Below, one piece after another: positions 8,944-18,066 of a DNA stretch of 64,000 nt. The DNA lies in NCBI RefSeq assembly GCF_027942295.1, contig NZ_CP101416.1, positions 3,582,501 to 3,646,500 on the forward strand, written 5' to 3'. The position numbers and the translations under genes are program-made. The notes under the pieces are model-generated. The model was not told the DNA's origin. It saw only the letters and a program-made list of their open reading frames with translations, and ran no database searches. This DNA is from Pseudanabaena sp. Chao 1811. GTDB lineage: Bacteria; Cyanobacteriota; Cyanobacteriia; Pseudanabaenales; Pseudanabaenaceae. Position 1 is the stretch's first letter, and every line of letters starts with the position of its first letter.

Positions 8944-9651
8944 TTATCTGTCAAATTGGGGACGGGCAAGTACAACTACGCTCCGTACAGCGATGTTACT
9001 AGCCTTGAGAGTAGCGATCGCTTCGCGGATAGTTGCGCCACTCGTATAAATATCATCAAATAGAATTACCTCTTGCTGATCAGATGATTGAGTTGATGGA
9101 ACTGCAAAGGCTCTAGATAGATTTTGTTCACGTTCTTGTTTACTCTTGGTCTGCATTTGCGCTTTGGTCTCCTTAACTCGTTGCAACAATTTTGGATTGC
9201 ATCGGAGCATAGTGACATCGCAAAAGCGACGAGCAAGAATTTCAGCTTGGTTAAATCCGCGAACTTTTAGCTTACTGTCATGTAGAGGAATGGGAACCAC
9301 AAAGAGTTTTTTATATTTTTTAGTCAGTGATAGAGTATGTGGCGATCGCTTCCATGTATCGGCAATTTTGACTGCGATCGCTTCCATAATTTCAGGATGA
9401 TTTTCATATTTGCAAGCAGCGATCGCCCGTTTCAATGCGCCATCATAAATTCCCCAACTATAAAGCGGAATCTCTGGAGCAATGGGATTATCTTTCTGCA
9501 AAAATTCTGTTGCTTGATAAGCAGTAATTTGGCGATCGCAGTCTTTGCATAAAATGCGATCGGCAGGACGTTTACATAATGGACAATTGGCTTGCCAGAG
9601 AGAATCTTTAACAGTATTAGATAAATTTTTGAACCATTGCATGATTTTCAC
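8944..9651 (-). CDS. comF: ComF-type phosphoribosyltransferase-like protein
   Basis: The 235-residue protein has an N-terminal zinc-ribbon (CPLC at about 23-26 and CKDC at about 35-38) and a C-terminal phosphoribosyltransferase fold with the PRPP-loop sequence VILFDDIYTSGATI. Between them lies VVPIPLHDSKLKVRGFNQAE, diagnostic of ComF/GntX. In naturally competent bacteria ComF acts in DNA uptake and in the transfer of single strands into recombination. It lies 38 bp downstream of glmS on the same strand and could be co-transcribed, with a small hairpin between them. Confidence 0.9.
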   Translation of the reverse strand: MKIMQWFKNLSNTVKDSLWQANCPLCKRPADRILCKDCDRQITAYQATEFLQKDNPIAPEIPLYSWGIYDGALKRAIAACKYENHPEIMEAIAVKIADTWKRSPHTLSLTKKYKKLFVVPIPLHDSKLKVRGFNQAEILARRFCDVTMLRCNPKLLQRVKETKAQMQTKSKQEREQNLSRAFAVPSTQSSDQQEVILFDDIYTSGATIREAIATLKASNIAVRSVVVLARPQFDR

Positions 9652-9656
9652 CCTAT

Positions 9657-9685
9657 CTAAGGGTGGTGCAATGCACCACCCTTAG
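9657..9685. repeat. 14-bp perfect hairpin between glmS and comF
   Basis: The arm CTAAGGGTGGTGCA and its complement surround one central base. It fills nearly all of the 37-bp gap after the glmS stop and reaches close to the comF start, where it could reduce read-through or affect translation. No T-run follows. Confidence 0.6.
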
Positions 9686-9688
9686 CAA

Positions 9689-11560
9689 TTATTCAACTGT
9701 GACAGATTTGGCAAGATTTCTGGGCTGATCGACATCTAAGCCACGATGTGCTGCTACATGATAGGAAAGTAGCTGTAATGGAATTACAGTGAGAATTGGT
9801 GAGAAAATCTCATCAACTACAGGAATTGGCAAAATGTAATCAAATACCTCGTGAGCAGCAGGATCATCTAAAGGTGCAACCCCAATTAATTTTGCATCTC
9901 TAGCCTTCGCTTCTTGAGAATTTGAGAGAACCTTCTCATAGACACTACCGGGAGTAGCGATCGCAACTACAGGTACATCTTCATCAAGCAATGCGATTGG
10001 ACCATGCTTCATCTCACCTGCGGGATAGCCCTCAGCGTGAATATAGCTAATTTCCTTGAGCTTGAGCGCACCTTCGAGAGCGATCGGGAAATTGATGCCA
10101 CGACCTAAGAAGATGAAATCTTTCGTATGGGTAAACTGGCGCGAAAGTTCCTCGATATAACGCTCTTGACTTTCGAGAATTCGTTCCATGTAGGCAGGAA
10201 GTTGACGTAATCCTTCGATTAATTCTTGGGTTCTCGTTGCTGACAGATTACCCTTAGTAACCCCAAACTCGATTGCCAATAAATAGAACATTAATAATTG
10301 AGCAACAAAGGTTTTCGTTGCTGCTACACCGATCTCAATTCCTGCTTGGGTATCAATCACCGCATCGGCAATACGCCCAATGGAGCTTTCAGTACGGTTG
10401 GTAATACCTAGACAGCGATCGCCTCTTGATTTTGCCAATTCCAAAGCGGCTAAAGTATCAGCAGTTTCACCCGATTGAGTTACGCCAATAACAAGTGTAT
10501 TCTTTAAAAAAGGTGGTGGTGAATAGCGATATTCCGAAGCATACTGCACACTGGTTGGGACACCTGCAATCTGCTCTAGGAGATATTTGCCCACCAAAGA
10601 AGCGTGCCAACTGGTTCCACAGGCAAGAATTTCTACCCGTTCAATGGAGTTGATAAAGCCTTCGGGAAGTCTCAACTGAATTTGATTGTTGTCGCTAATA
10701 TAACTAGCGAGACCTTCGCGAAATACCCCCGGTTGCTCATAAATTTCCTTGAGCATGTAGTGCTTGAAGCCTTGCTTCTCCACCATTGTTGGATTCCAGT
10801 TGAGGGTCTGGGGCGCACGGCGGAGGCGATCGCCTTTAGCATTAAACACCTGCACTGAGTCTTTCGTAAGTCGGGCAATTTCCCCATTTTCTAAAGGAAT
10901 GACTGTACGGGTATAGGCAACTAACGCAGGTGTATCCGAAGCACAGAAATTTTCATCTTTGCCAATACCAATAACGAGAGGAGCCTGTTGGCGCACCACG
11001 ATCAGCTCGTCAGGATAATCGGCGTGAATAACCGCGATCGCATAGGCTCCTTGCAACTTGGCTACGGTTAGGCGCACTGCTTCAAATAGAATCGAAGGGG
11101 ATTTTTCAGGAATAACATCGCCTAAATTCTTTAATTGCGAAAGAAATTCCGCAATCATGTGGGGAATTACTTCCGTATCCGTTTCACTGACAAAAACATG
11201 CCCAAGTGCTTTTAAATCAGTCCGCAGTAGGTGATAGTTTTCGACAATGCCATTCTGAACTACAGCAAGGTTTCCCATCGTATTGGTATGGGGGTGGGCA
11301 TTATGCTCTTCAGGTTTGCCGTGGGTTGCCCAACGGGTATGCCCAATGCCAATGGGTGCTTGGGGAGCCGTATCCGCATTTAATTTTTCTTCAAGTTGAA
11401 TCAGCTTGCCCTTAGCCCTGACTCGATGCAGACTGCGATCGCCTAGGGGAATTGTGGCAACGCCTGCGGAGTCATAGCCGCGATATTCCAGTTTGCGTAG
11501 CCCTGAGATTAAAACTTCATTTGCCGAGCGATGTCCGATGTAGCCAACAATTCCACACAT
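9689..11560 (-). CDS. glmS: Glutamine--fructose-6-phosphate aminotransferase (isomerizing)
   Basis: The 623-residue protein begins MCGIVGYIGHR, with Cys2 as the N-terminal glutaminase nucleophile after Met removal. The class II glutaminase domain covers about 1-230 (GHTRWATHGKP). Two SIS domains cover about 290-615 with the sugar-phosphate motifs CGTSWHAS and SQSGETADT and the C-terminus ...NLAKSVTVE. It makes glucosamine-6-phosphate, the first committed step to UDP-GlcNAc for peptidoglycan and lipid A. Length and motifs are normal. A large hairpin lies just upstream of the start in the likely 5' leader. Confidence 0.96.
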   Translation of the reverse strand: MCGIVGYIGHRSANEVLISGLRKLEYRGYDSAGVATIPLGDRSLHRVRAKGKLIQLEEKLNADTAPQAPIGIGHTRWATHGKPEEHNAHPHTNTMGNLAVVQNGIVENYHLLRTDLKALGHVFVSETDTEVIPHMIAEFLSQLKNLGDVIPEKSPSILFEAVRLTVAKLQGAYAIAVIHADYPDELIVVRQQAPLVIGIGKDENFCASDTPALVAYTRTVIPLENGEIARLTKDSVQVFNAKGDRLRRAPQTLNWNPTMVEKQGFKHYMLKEIYEQPGVFREGLASYISDNNQIQLRLPEGFINSIERVEILACGTSWHASLVGKYLLEQIAGVPTSVQYASEYRYSPPPFLKNTLVIGVTQSGETADTLAALELAKSRGDRCLGITNRTESSIGRIADAVIDTQAGIEIGVAATKTFVAQLLMFYLLAIEFGVTKGNLSATRTQELIEGLRQLPAYMERILESQERYIEELSRQFTHTKDFIFLGRGINFPIALEGALKLKEISYIHAEGYPAGEMKHGPIALLDEDVPVVAIATPGSVYEKVLSNSQEAKARDAKLIGVAPLDDPAAHEVFDYILPIPVVDEIFSPILTVIPLQLLSYHVAAHRGLDVDQPRNLAKSVTVE

Positions 11561-11578
11561 AATGTCAAGTTGAAGTAG

Positions 11579-11628
11579 ATACAGTAATAAATTTTGCGGA
11601 CTTTGTACACAAAAATTTATTACTGTAT
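11579..11628 (-). promoter_or_regulatory. Hairpin in the probable glmS 5' leader
   Basis: Arms of 17 bp (ATACAGTAATAAATTTT and complement) enclose a 16-nt loop, 18 bp upstream of the glmS ATG. The position suggests a leader structure or an operator, but nothing seen here resembles the glmS ribozyme core. It may simply be another dispersed palindrome. Confidence 0.4.
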
Positions 11629-12043
11629 TTAACCATGCAAAGCCGTGATTCCTAGTCTATCGCGATAATTTAGCGACAATTTATGGCTAATTACCTCGCA
11701 CTAATAAATCACCCCGTCCATAAAACAGACAGGATAGTTCATTTATACCCACCTAATTACAGTCCTAATTACAGTACTTTGCACAGCCAATATAGCTATA
11801 GCATTTCTAATTTCAAAACTAAAAATGGCTACGCCATTTTTAGTTTTGAAAACCCTTACTGAGTTTGGTTTTTAATTCACAAAAGTGTTATCACACTTTC
11901 GTGAATTGGTATGATTTTTGGGATTGTGGAAGCGCCCCACAAGCCATTTAGGATTGCGATATAATCTTCTATTAATGTTTATGGTTTATGATTAAAACTT
12001 TAGTCAATTATTAAATTTTTAGATCATCAACTGTACATAAAGA
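11629..12043. other. Non-coding spacer with small palindromes
   Basis: No convincing gene was found. The spacer holds an 18-bp hairpin at 11812-11850 (arm TTCAAAACTAAAAATGGC), an imperfect 15-bp hairpin at 11874-11907, and a shortened copy of the ...CCATTTAGGATTGCTATA repeat at about 11912-11963. Promoters for glmS and for the channel-like gene at 12044 must lie here. Confidence 0.55.
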
Positions 12044-14425
12044 ATGCGATCGCTGGCTCTTCTGATCAAAAATTGCTTATTAGATGTAGGCATTAAAGTA
12101 AATGTTACAGTTCGACGCAAGCGGAAAGAATTGCATGTTTTGCTAGAGTCTACCTATTTTGGCGATCGCCAATTGCTAGTGGAAGAGATCACTAAATGCT
12201 TTACAGATATCGACGATAGTTTAGAAGCCGCTAGAATTTACACCTTTCTATTTGGTCAACCATTACCACAATGGGTAGAAAAAATTGATTTTTCTCATCC
12301 TCATAGAAATCCGCAAGATCATTTAGATAAAGAGAAGCAATCAGATCCAAATGTAGATATAAACTCAAAAGAAACAATTGTATGCGATCGCTTTATTGTC
12401 TGTGGATTAGGTAGCTTAGGGCAGCATATCGTATTTAATTTAAAAAAGTTTGCCTATAAGGAATATGAAGTCAAAGTCTGTGGAATCGACAAAGTACAAC
12501 CCGAAATCACAGAGTTTGATCACTTTGCTGAACTTCTCGATGACTCAATTACTTTGGGAGATTGTCGCCGCACCGAAGTATTAATTAAGGCAGGAATTGA
12601 TAACTGTCGGGCAATTGTTCTTGTTACTAGTAATGAGAATGTAAACATTGAGGCGGCGATTGCAGCCCGACGGCTAAATCCCAATGTCCATATTGTGGTG
12701 CGGTCTTCGCGACAAAACCTCAATCAATTACTTAAGGATCAACTCGGAAACTTTGTTGCCCTCGACCCTGTAGATCTTCCTGCGGCTGCCTTTGCGGTAG
12801 CAGGTTTAAGTGAAGGCACATTAGGTCTATTTCAAATTGGCGATCTCAAATTGCGAATAGTGGAATGCACTGTGACAGCAGATGACTATCGCTTTGTGAG
12901 AAATCCTGCCTATCTACTACACAAAAAACATTTACGACTATTGAGTATCGCCGATCTAAATAATGATCGCTTATTCTTTCAATGGCATCCTGAGCAATTT
13001 GTGCAGGTTGGTGATAGGGTTACATTTATTGAATATGTTGATCAAGATTTCATTACTAACCATCGTTATGTTGAGCTAGCTTATTATTCCCAACCTCCTC
13101 AAGCCTCGAATTGGCAAAGACTTGATCAACTATTACAGAAATATACAGGTTCAACCTTTTGGAAATTCCAATGGAAGCAGATGATTGCTTGGTTTCAGGC
13201 AGTGCGATCGCGCCGTCTCATTCTCTGGGGCATCATTACCGTGATTGTTCTATTAGGTCTTAGTTCCGTAATTTTGTTTTTCAATGTGCCGAATATTTCA
13301 TGGCAAAAGGCAATCTCAACCAGCATGATCTTACTGTTAGGTGGTTATGGTGATGTCTTTGGAGGACTAGGGGAAGACCAAGTGCCTTTATGGGTAATGC
13401 TCTTTTGTCTAATGATTACTTTAATTAGCTTGCTATTTGTCTTAGGTGTTTTAGGACTCATTGCCGATCGCATTCTCAGTTCCAAATTTGAATTTTTTAA
13501 GCGATCGCTACCTTTGCCCACCCATGATCACATTGTTCTCATAGGATTTGGTAGACTTGGACAGAGAATTGCTGATCTCCTATTCAAGCTCCAACTTCCA
13601 TTTGTCATCGTTAGTGAAAATCCTAATGATTGCGATCTGGCGGACAAAGTGCCTTGGTTTACTGGCAATATTATCGAAGAATTATCGAAAACCAACTTGG
13701 CAAGAGCCAAAAGTATTCTATCTGTTACCGATGATCAAATGCTGAATCTCGAAGCTGCCTTGCTAGCTCGTGATGCTGCGAAAAAGATTAACCGTGACAT
13801 GAATCTTGCCATCCGCACTTACGATCGCTACTTCAGCGAAAACTTGGCGGAACTCTTGCCCAATTCCCAATCTTTTTGTGCCTATGCCCTCTCGGCAGAA
13901 GCATTTGCAGGGGCGGCATTTGGTGAAAATATGTTGAGTCTATTTCGGCTCAATCAGCGCACAGTCTTAGTCGCCGAATATATTATTTCTGAGCAGGACA
14001 CTTTGATCGGCAAAAATCTCTCGCAAATCGCCTATGGCTATACGGTTGTACCGATCTATTTAAAAACCTGTGAGCCAAAAGCCAATGGTCATAGTGAGTT
14101 CTTTATGCCATCAGATGATGAGGTAATGAAAATAGGCGATCGCCTAACGATTTTGGCTTCGATCTCAGGACTACGACGAATTGAGTTAGGCAATCTCTAT
14201 GCTCCCAAGCGTTGGCAGTTACGCGCTAAGCCTCCCCTCAATTCTAGTGTGCTACTTGATGCTGGCAATCAACTCAAAAATATTTCAGGTTGCGATCTAG
14301 AGCTTGCCCGTCGGTTTATGCAAAGTTTACCCGCCGCGATCGAGTTGCCGATGTATGACACTCAAGCCTATCGCTTAGGACAAGCCCTAATGAGACTGCT
14401 GCCAATTAAAATCTATCCGTTATAA
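12044..14425 (+). CDS. Double-RCK protein with a two-helix pore-like domain
   Basis: The protein has 793 residues. A basic N-terminal domain (1-75) of unknown role is followed by a Rossmann/TrkA-N domain (GLGSLGQ at 121-127), two membrane spans (about 391-414 and 448-475), and a second Rossmann/TrkA-N domain (GFGRLGQ at 501-507) with a TrkA-C-like tail. Between the two spans lies LLLGGYGDVFGG; GGYGD at 433-437 resembles the K+ selectivity filter TVGYGD. This suggests a ligand-gated K+ or other cation channel, with RCK domains on both sides of the pore. Ion selectivity is inference. It is monocistronic with a terminator at 14424-14460. Confidence 0.8.
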   Translation: MRSLALLIKNCLLDVGIKVNVTVRRKRKELHVLLESTYFGDRQLLVEEITKCFTDIDDSLEAARIYTFLFGQPLPQWVEKIDFSHPHRNPQDHLDKEKQSDPNVDINSKETIVCDRFIVCGLGSLGQHIVFNLKKFAYKEYEVKVCGIDKVQPEITEFDHFAELLDDSITLGDCRRTEVLIKAGIDNCRAIVLVTSNENVNIEAAIAARRLNPNVHIVVRSSRQNLNQLLKDQLGNFVALDPVDLPAAAFAVAGLSEGTLGLFQIGDLKLRIVECTVTADDYRFVRNPAYLLHKKHLRLLSIADLNNDRLFFQWHPEQFVQVGDRVTFIEYVDQDFITNHRYVELAYYSQPPQASNWQRLDQLLQKYTGSTFWKFQWKQMIAWFQAVRSRRLILWGIITVIVLLGLSSVILFFNVPNISWQKAISTSMILLLGGYGDVFGGLGEDQVPLWVMLFCLMITLISLLFVLGVLGLIADRILSSKFEFFKRSLPLPTHDHIVLIGFGRLGQRIADLLFKLQLPFVIVSENPNDCDLADKVPWFTGNIIEELSKTNLARAKSILSVTDDQMLNLEAALLARDAAKKINRDMNLAIRTYDRYFSENLAELLPNSQSFCAYALSAEAFAGAAFGENMLSLFRLNQRTVLVAEYIISEQDTLIGKNLSQIAYGYTVVPIYLKTCEPKANGHSEFFMPSDDEVMKIGDRLTILASISGLRRIELGNLYAPKRWQLRAKPPLNSSVLLDAGNQLKNISGCDLELARRFMQSLPAAIELPMYDTQAYRLGQALMRLLPIKIYPL

Positions 14426-14460
14426 AAGAAAGCATAGTAAGCCTTACAGTGCTTTCTTTT
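14424..14460 (+). terminator. Terminator of the double-RCK gene
   Basis: Arms AAAAGAAAGCA and complement begin at the stop codon, enclose a 15-nt loop and end in TTCTTTT. Confidence 0.7.
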
Positions 14461-14494
14461 AACATCAGTTCGATAGGAGTGATCGCGTTTAATC

Positions 14495-14549
14495 CTAAAT
14501 GGTTTGTGGAATCTCACCCTAAAAGGGTGAGATTCCACAAACCATTTAG
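14495..14549. repeat. 26-bp perfect hairpin derived from a dispersed repeat
   Basis: Arms 14495-14520 and 14524-14549 are exact complements around a 3-nt loop. Each arm begins CTAAATGGTTTGTGGAA, which matches one end of the roughly 93-bp imperfect repeat seen at 15685, 20869 and 59992. It looks like that end mirrored on itself. It lies between convergent genes. Confidence 0.7.
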
Positions 14550-14552
14550 AAA

Positions 14553-15638
14553 TCACGTAGAAGAATTGGTGTGAAACAGTCGTGATGTGCTGCATTTGCC
14601 ACACTCAGTAAAGAACTGTAAACCACTCTTCCGAATCTTTTCGCGATCGCCACAGCTTGAACAAATATTTTTAATTGCCGTATTTTTATCGCAGTCGTTA
14701 CATTTAAAAAAGTAACTATGCACATACAAAATTGACAGATTTGAGCTTTGACAATGGGAGCAAATATTTTGAGAACTTGGATTGATTTTTACGACTGGTT
14801 TTACGACGGGTTTATGGTTAATATCTGCTTTTTGGGGCAATTCTGAGGTAGTAGAAATAATTTTCTTTTGAGATAAATCTGGTTTTACTTTAGTGATCGA
14901 TTTCAAATTTGGGTCAGATCCAACACCTGTCGGAGGAACATTAGAAACTATGGGTGTGCTATCACCTTTCATTGAAATGACTTTAGCTTTTGCTGGTTTA
15001 TGTTGTGTTAGTAAGAACTGACTAATTCTTAGGACTTCATCTTTAGCCAAATCATAGGGAATCTCTAAACTAAGATTGAATAAACTATCTTTTTTGCGAT
15101 ACTCTGTCACGATTGCCTGCACCCTTGTAGCTACTTGATCGGCTTTGCAAACAATATCAAGCTTGTCATTCTTCGGACGATTAATAATGCCAGAATCTGA
15201 AATCGCTACTAACACATTGATCGGCATTTTTGTAAAATGTGACTGTCTGCCGATAATTGTCTTATTGAGGAGATCTCCAACATGATCCTCCAAGTAGTCT
15301 TTGAGAAATTTCCCTTGTCGTTGCGCTTGCAAAATTGGTGATGGCATTCCTTGCCAAGAATTGTTAAACCACCGTTTCCATTCACCGAGTTCATTTACTT
15401 CTACACGAGTTGTAACGCTCTTACTTTCAATGATGACCATTCCATACCGATGTAATAGCAAATGATCGATCTGGCAAGCATCATCATCTTTTTCCAACCG
15501 TAAATTGTTGAAAACTAGTATTTGTGGATCGTCTTTAAATTCTCTTTTTAAATAAAAAGCTAGCTGAGATTCAGCATGATATCCAGCCTGTCCAAATTTA
15601 TCGGTTGCTTCTATGTGATCTAGTTCTTTAATAATCAT
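14553..15638 (-). CDS. NERD-domain protein with C-terminal zinc ribbons
   Basis: The protein has 361 residues. The NERD (nuclease-related) domain spans about 15-140, with the catalytic-type pattern D58 in CQIDHLLL and E71/K73 in IIESKS, as in PD-(D/E)XK-like folds. A Pro/Lys/Ser-rich linker covers about 220-290. The tail has several CxxC pairs (CSHC, CNDC, CSSC, CGKC) that form one or two zinc ribbons. A role in DNA processing is plausible for the family but not shown by context. It is monocistronic. Confidence 0.82.
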   Translation of the reverse strand: MIIKELDHIEATDKFGQAGYHAESQLAFYLKREFKDDPQILVFNNLRLEKDDDACQIDHLLLHRYGMVIIESKSVTTRVEVNELGEWKRWFNNSWQGMPSPILQAQRQGKFLKDYLEDHVGDLLNKTIIGRQSHFTKMPINVLVAISDSGIINRPKNDKLDIVCKADQVATRVQAIVTEYRKKDSLFNLSLEIPYDLAKDEVLRISQFLLTQHKPAKAKVISMKGDSTPIVSNVPPTGVGSDPNLKSITKVKPDLSQKKIISTTSELPQKADINHKPVVKPVVKINPSSQNICSHCQSSNLSILYVHSYFFKCNDCDKNTAIKNICSSCGDREKIRKSGLQFFTECGKCSTSRLFHTNSST

Positions 15639-15684
15639 TGCTTTTATAAACCCCCAAACGCTTTTTAACTTTTATCCCAGCAGA

Positions 15685-15777
15685 TATACAGCATTCCTAA
15701 ATCATTTGTAGATTTTTGGGTTTGTAGAAGCGCATCCCTTTGGCATGCGCTTCTACAAACCCTTTAGGATTGCTATA
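15685..15777. repeat. Dispersed imperfect palindrome, copy a (about 93 bp)
   Basis: The outer ends TATACAGCATTCCTAAAT and CCTTTAGGATTGCTATA are near complements. The inner arm TTTGTAGAAGCGCATCC pairs with its complement. Close copies lie at 20869-20964 and 59992-60082, with fragments at 11912, 14495 and 27197. The size and terminal symmetry fit a MITE-like or REP-like element. Confidence 0.8.
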
Positions 15778-16020
15778 GAAACCCTTAGTTATTCATTTTA
15801 GGCTAATTTTTAGTCATTAAAGTAATCGTTTAGATCGGGATTTTGTGAAATTATGCAAGGTTTTTCTAGCAATGGAATAGCTTGCATCGCAAAAAAGGAT
15901 GATGCAAGGCGAAGATCTGTATCGGTTTCTTTGCCTCAGATTATCTTCACTTTTATTCTCTATATTGACTACAGAGTTACAACCCCATGATTACGAAGTA
16001 AAATTTTACTTCTAAACTAA

Positions 16021-16404
16021 ATGACAATAGAATCTCAAAAGAATATTGTATTGATCGATGACGATGAACATATTTGCGAAGTTGTGCAGTTTTGTGTAGA
16101 AATATTCAGCAAATGGAAAGTGATAACTGCTAGAACAGGACAAGAGGGATTAGCCGTGATTTCCTCCGTCAGACCTGACGCGATTTTACTGGATATACAA
16201 ATGCCAGAAATGGATGGTTTTGCTGTTCTCGAAGAACTAAAGGCTGATCCTCAGCTTGTGAATATCCCTGTTGTGTTATTGACTGCTCTCGTCGAACTAA
16301 CCGAACCTCAAAATATTGCTCAGTTAAGAGTCAAAGGAGCGATCTCTAAACCTTGTCATACCACCCAAATTTCTTCTCAAATTGCTCAGATTCTCGGTTG
16401 GTAA
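16021..16404 (+). CDS. Single-domain response regulator (CheY-like)
   Basis: The 127-residue receiver domain has no output domain. The acidic pocket is DDD near residues 13-15, the phospho-acceptor Asp lies in ILLDIQMP (about residue 57), the switch Thr in LLTAL (about 87) and the conserved Lys in ISKP (about 109). It should be phosphorylated by a histidine kinase encoded elsewhere. No kinase is adjacent. The start ATG follows an A/T-rich leader. Confidence 0.92.
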   Translation: MTIESQKNIVLIDDDEHICEVVQFCVEIFSKWKVITARTGQEGLAVISSVRPDAILLDIQMPEMDGFAVLEELKADPQLVNIPVVLLTALVELTEPQNIAQLRVKGAISKPCHTTQISSQIAQILGW

Positions 16405-16440
16405 AATAACGTCAGTTCGGGTTAAGCTGGCAAATTTTAA

Positions 16441-16489
16441 AAGTCAAAAAGTAAAAGCCTTGCTATGCAAGGCTTTTACTTTTTGACTT
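16441..16489. terminator. 23-bp perfect hairpin after the response regulator
   Basis: Arms AAGTCAAAAAGTAAAAGCC... and the exact complement surround the loop TAT. A second, imperfect hairpin (about 16490-16520, GAGAGAGGT arms) follows directly. Both lie between convergent genes and may end transcription from the regulator. Confidence 0.65.
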
Positions 16490-16544
16490 AGAGAGAGGTT
16501 GGCGTAGCACCTTCTCTCTAAGCATCTCTATCTCTTGAACTGTA

Positions 16545-16583
16545 ACAAAAAAGAGGATGTGCAAAGCACATCCTCTTTTTTGT
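16545..16583 (-). terminator. Terminator of desA (bidirectional form)
   Basis: The 18-bp perfect arms ACAAAAAAGAGGATGTGC and complement flank AAA. It lies just downstream of the desA stop at 16594 and carries A- and T-runs on the two sides. Confidence 0.75.
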
Positions 16584-16593
16584 TAGTAGTTAG

Positions 16594-17634
16594 CTAAACT
16601 GCTTTGTTAGCAGCATCGACTTCAGCGAAAGTTTTATAGCATTTCTCAGAGTCGTAGATATGACAGCGATCGCCAATATCCTTCATCAGTTCCCATGAAA
16701 ACTTAGTCTTATACATATACTGTCCCCAATTTTCATCTAGAGACTTGTGCGCTAGACGCAAGTTATAGGAAGGAATACCAGTAGAAACATGGTGAGGAAC
16801 ATGCACATTAATATCGTGACATAGCCATTCCACCCAAGCTGGATAGTCGCAATGCACAGTTCCAGTTAGCTGATCAGTTGCAGCTTGCCATTTGTCTGGA
16901 CTCTTAAACTGAATATCTGGCATCGTGTGGTGAACGATGGTGAAGGTACTCATCCAGAAGTGATAAACTAACCAAGGCATCAAAAAGAAATTGATAAATC
17001 CTAAGAAACCTGTGGTGTAAATCAAAACAGGAATCGCGATCGCGCCAAACACGATCACTAAGCGATAGGAAAACTTCACTTGTTTTTGTTGACGCTCAGG
17101 ATAGAGACTGGCATCGAAGTGTAAATTTGCCCAATGAATAATCGATCCAATCCACCAAAAACGGGTACGAATTAGACGATATACACCAGAAATCAGTCCC
17201 TTACCTTGTTCATACTCTTCGACAGTGAAGGGATACCAAGCATTATCTTCACCCATTTTATTGGTATGCAGGTGATGGTGATCATGCTTGAAACGCCAAC
17301 CGTGGAAAGGATATAGGAGTGGCAAAAAGGCAATATGCCCAACGAGGTCATTTACCCAGCTCTTGTTAGAAAAGGAGCGATGTCCACAGTCATGACCGAT
17401 TACGAACCAACCTGTTAGGGCTGTACCTGTAAAAATCCAAGCGAAAGGTAACAAATACCAAGGCGAGAAGGCAATGCTGGCATAACCAAGCGCGGCGGCT
17501 GTTACGGAAAACAATACACCCAACCAAGCTTTGAGAGGCTTTTTCTCAAAGTATTCGGAGGGGATAGTTTTAATGATGTCGCGGAGGGTGGTCTCAGGCG
17601 TAAGAGTGTGTGAGGAGTTTTGTATGGCAACCAC
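16594..17634 (-). CDS. desA: Acyl-lipid delta-12 (omega-6) fatty acid desaturase
   Basis: This 346-residue integral membrane di-iron desaturase has three His boxes: HDCGH at 81-85, HDHHH at 117-121 and HVPHH at 278-282, with membrane helices around 40-80 and 195-230. The sequence fits the cyanobacterial DesA class that introduces the delta-12 double bond into lipid-bound oleate using ferredoxin. The start is GTG and overlaps the TAG stop of the preceding 60-residue ORF by one base (TAGTG), which suggests translational coupling. A DesB or omega-3 assignment is less likely but not excluded. Confidence 0.9.
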   Translation of the reverse strand: MVAIQNSSHTLTPETTLRDIIKTIPSEYFEKKPLKAWLGVLFSVTAAALGYASIAFSPWYLLPFAWIFTGTALTGWFVIGHDCGHRSFSNKSWVNDLVGHIAFLPLLYPFHGWRFKHDHHHLHTNKMGEDNAWYPFTVEEYEQGKGLISGVYRLIRTRFWWIGSIIHWANLHFDASLYPERQQKQVKFSYRLVIVFGAIAIPVLIYTTGFLGFINFFLMPWLVYHFWMSTFTIVHHTMPDIQFKSPDKWQAATDQLTGTVHCDYPAWVEWLCHDINVHVPHHVSTGIPSYNLRLAHKSLDENWGQYMYKTKFSWELMKDIGDRCHIYDSEKCYKTFAEVDAANKAV

Positions 17635-17816
17635 TACTGAGCACTCCCTGCGGTGGTCAATCTTTGACGGCTCAAGCTTTGCAATTGCTGAAAAAGAACA
17701 TCAATGTCGGATTGCAATTCCGCTAGTTCAGCTTGAACTTCTTCGGAATATAACTTTTTGGCGGTTACGTTCAATGTAGAAATCTCTTTTGTTGGGGCTT
17801 CAGTTTGTTTGCTCAT
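17634..17816 (-). CDS. Small coiled-coil-like protein coupled to desA
   Basis: The 60-residue ORF has a helical, heptad-like stretch at about 20-52 ([20 protein letters not shown]). Its stop TAG shares one base with the GTG start of desA. The function is unknown. The overlap and amphipathic composition favour a real gene, perhaps a leader peptide or a small partner of the desaturase. Conservation in other genomes would be decisive. Confidence 0.55.
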   Translation of the reverse strand: MSKQTEAPTKEISTLNVTAKKLYSEEVQAELAELQSDIDVLFQQLQSLSRQRLTTAGSAQ

Positions 17817-18066
17817 ACTTTCCTTTAAAACGCTTTTAAAACGTTGCGATCACACCACAAAAATATTTATGACTCAGATTCTAGCCTATGTTATGTGTAT
17901 TTTTGTATACCCATAAACATATCTAATGAGTAATTATACGGATATGGATAATTTCCTCTGTCGCTTGCGCCACACTTATACCTAGAGATAAGTTGTAGCT
18001 AAACAGACAGGTTGTAGAAAACTATTGTTCCTCTAGTTGCGAGATGGTTGCAGCTTATGATCAAGC

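Noticed and set aside
11561-11640. glmS ribozyme
   Set aside because: Only a simple hairpin is visible; the double-pseudoknot core of the ribozyme is not recognisable, and it is not expected in cyanobacteria.
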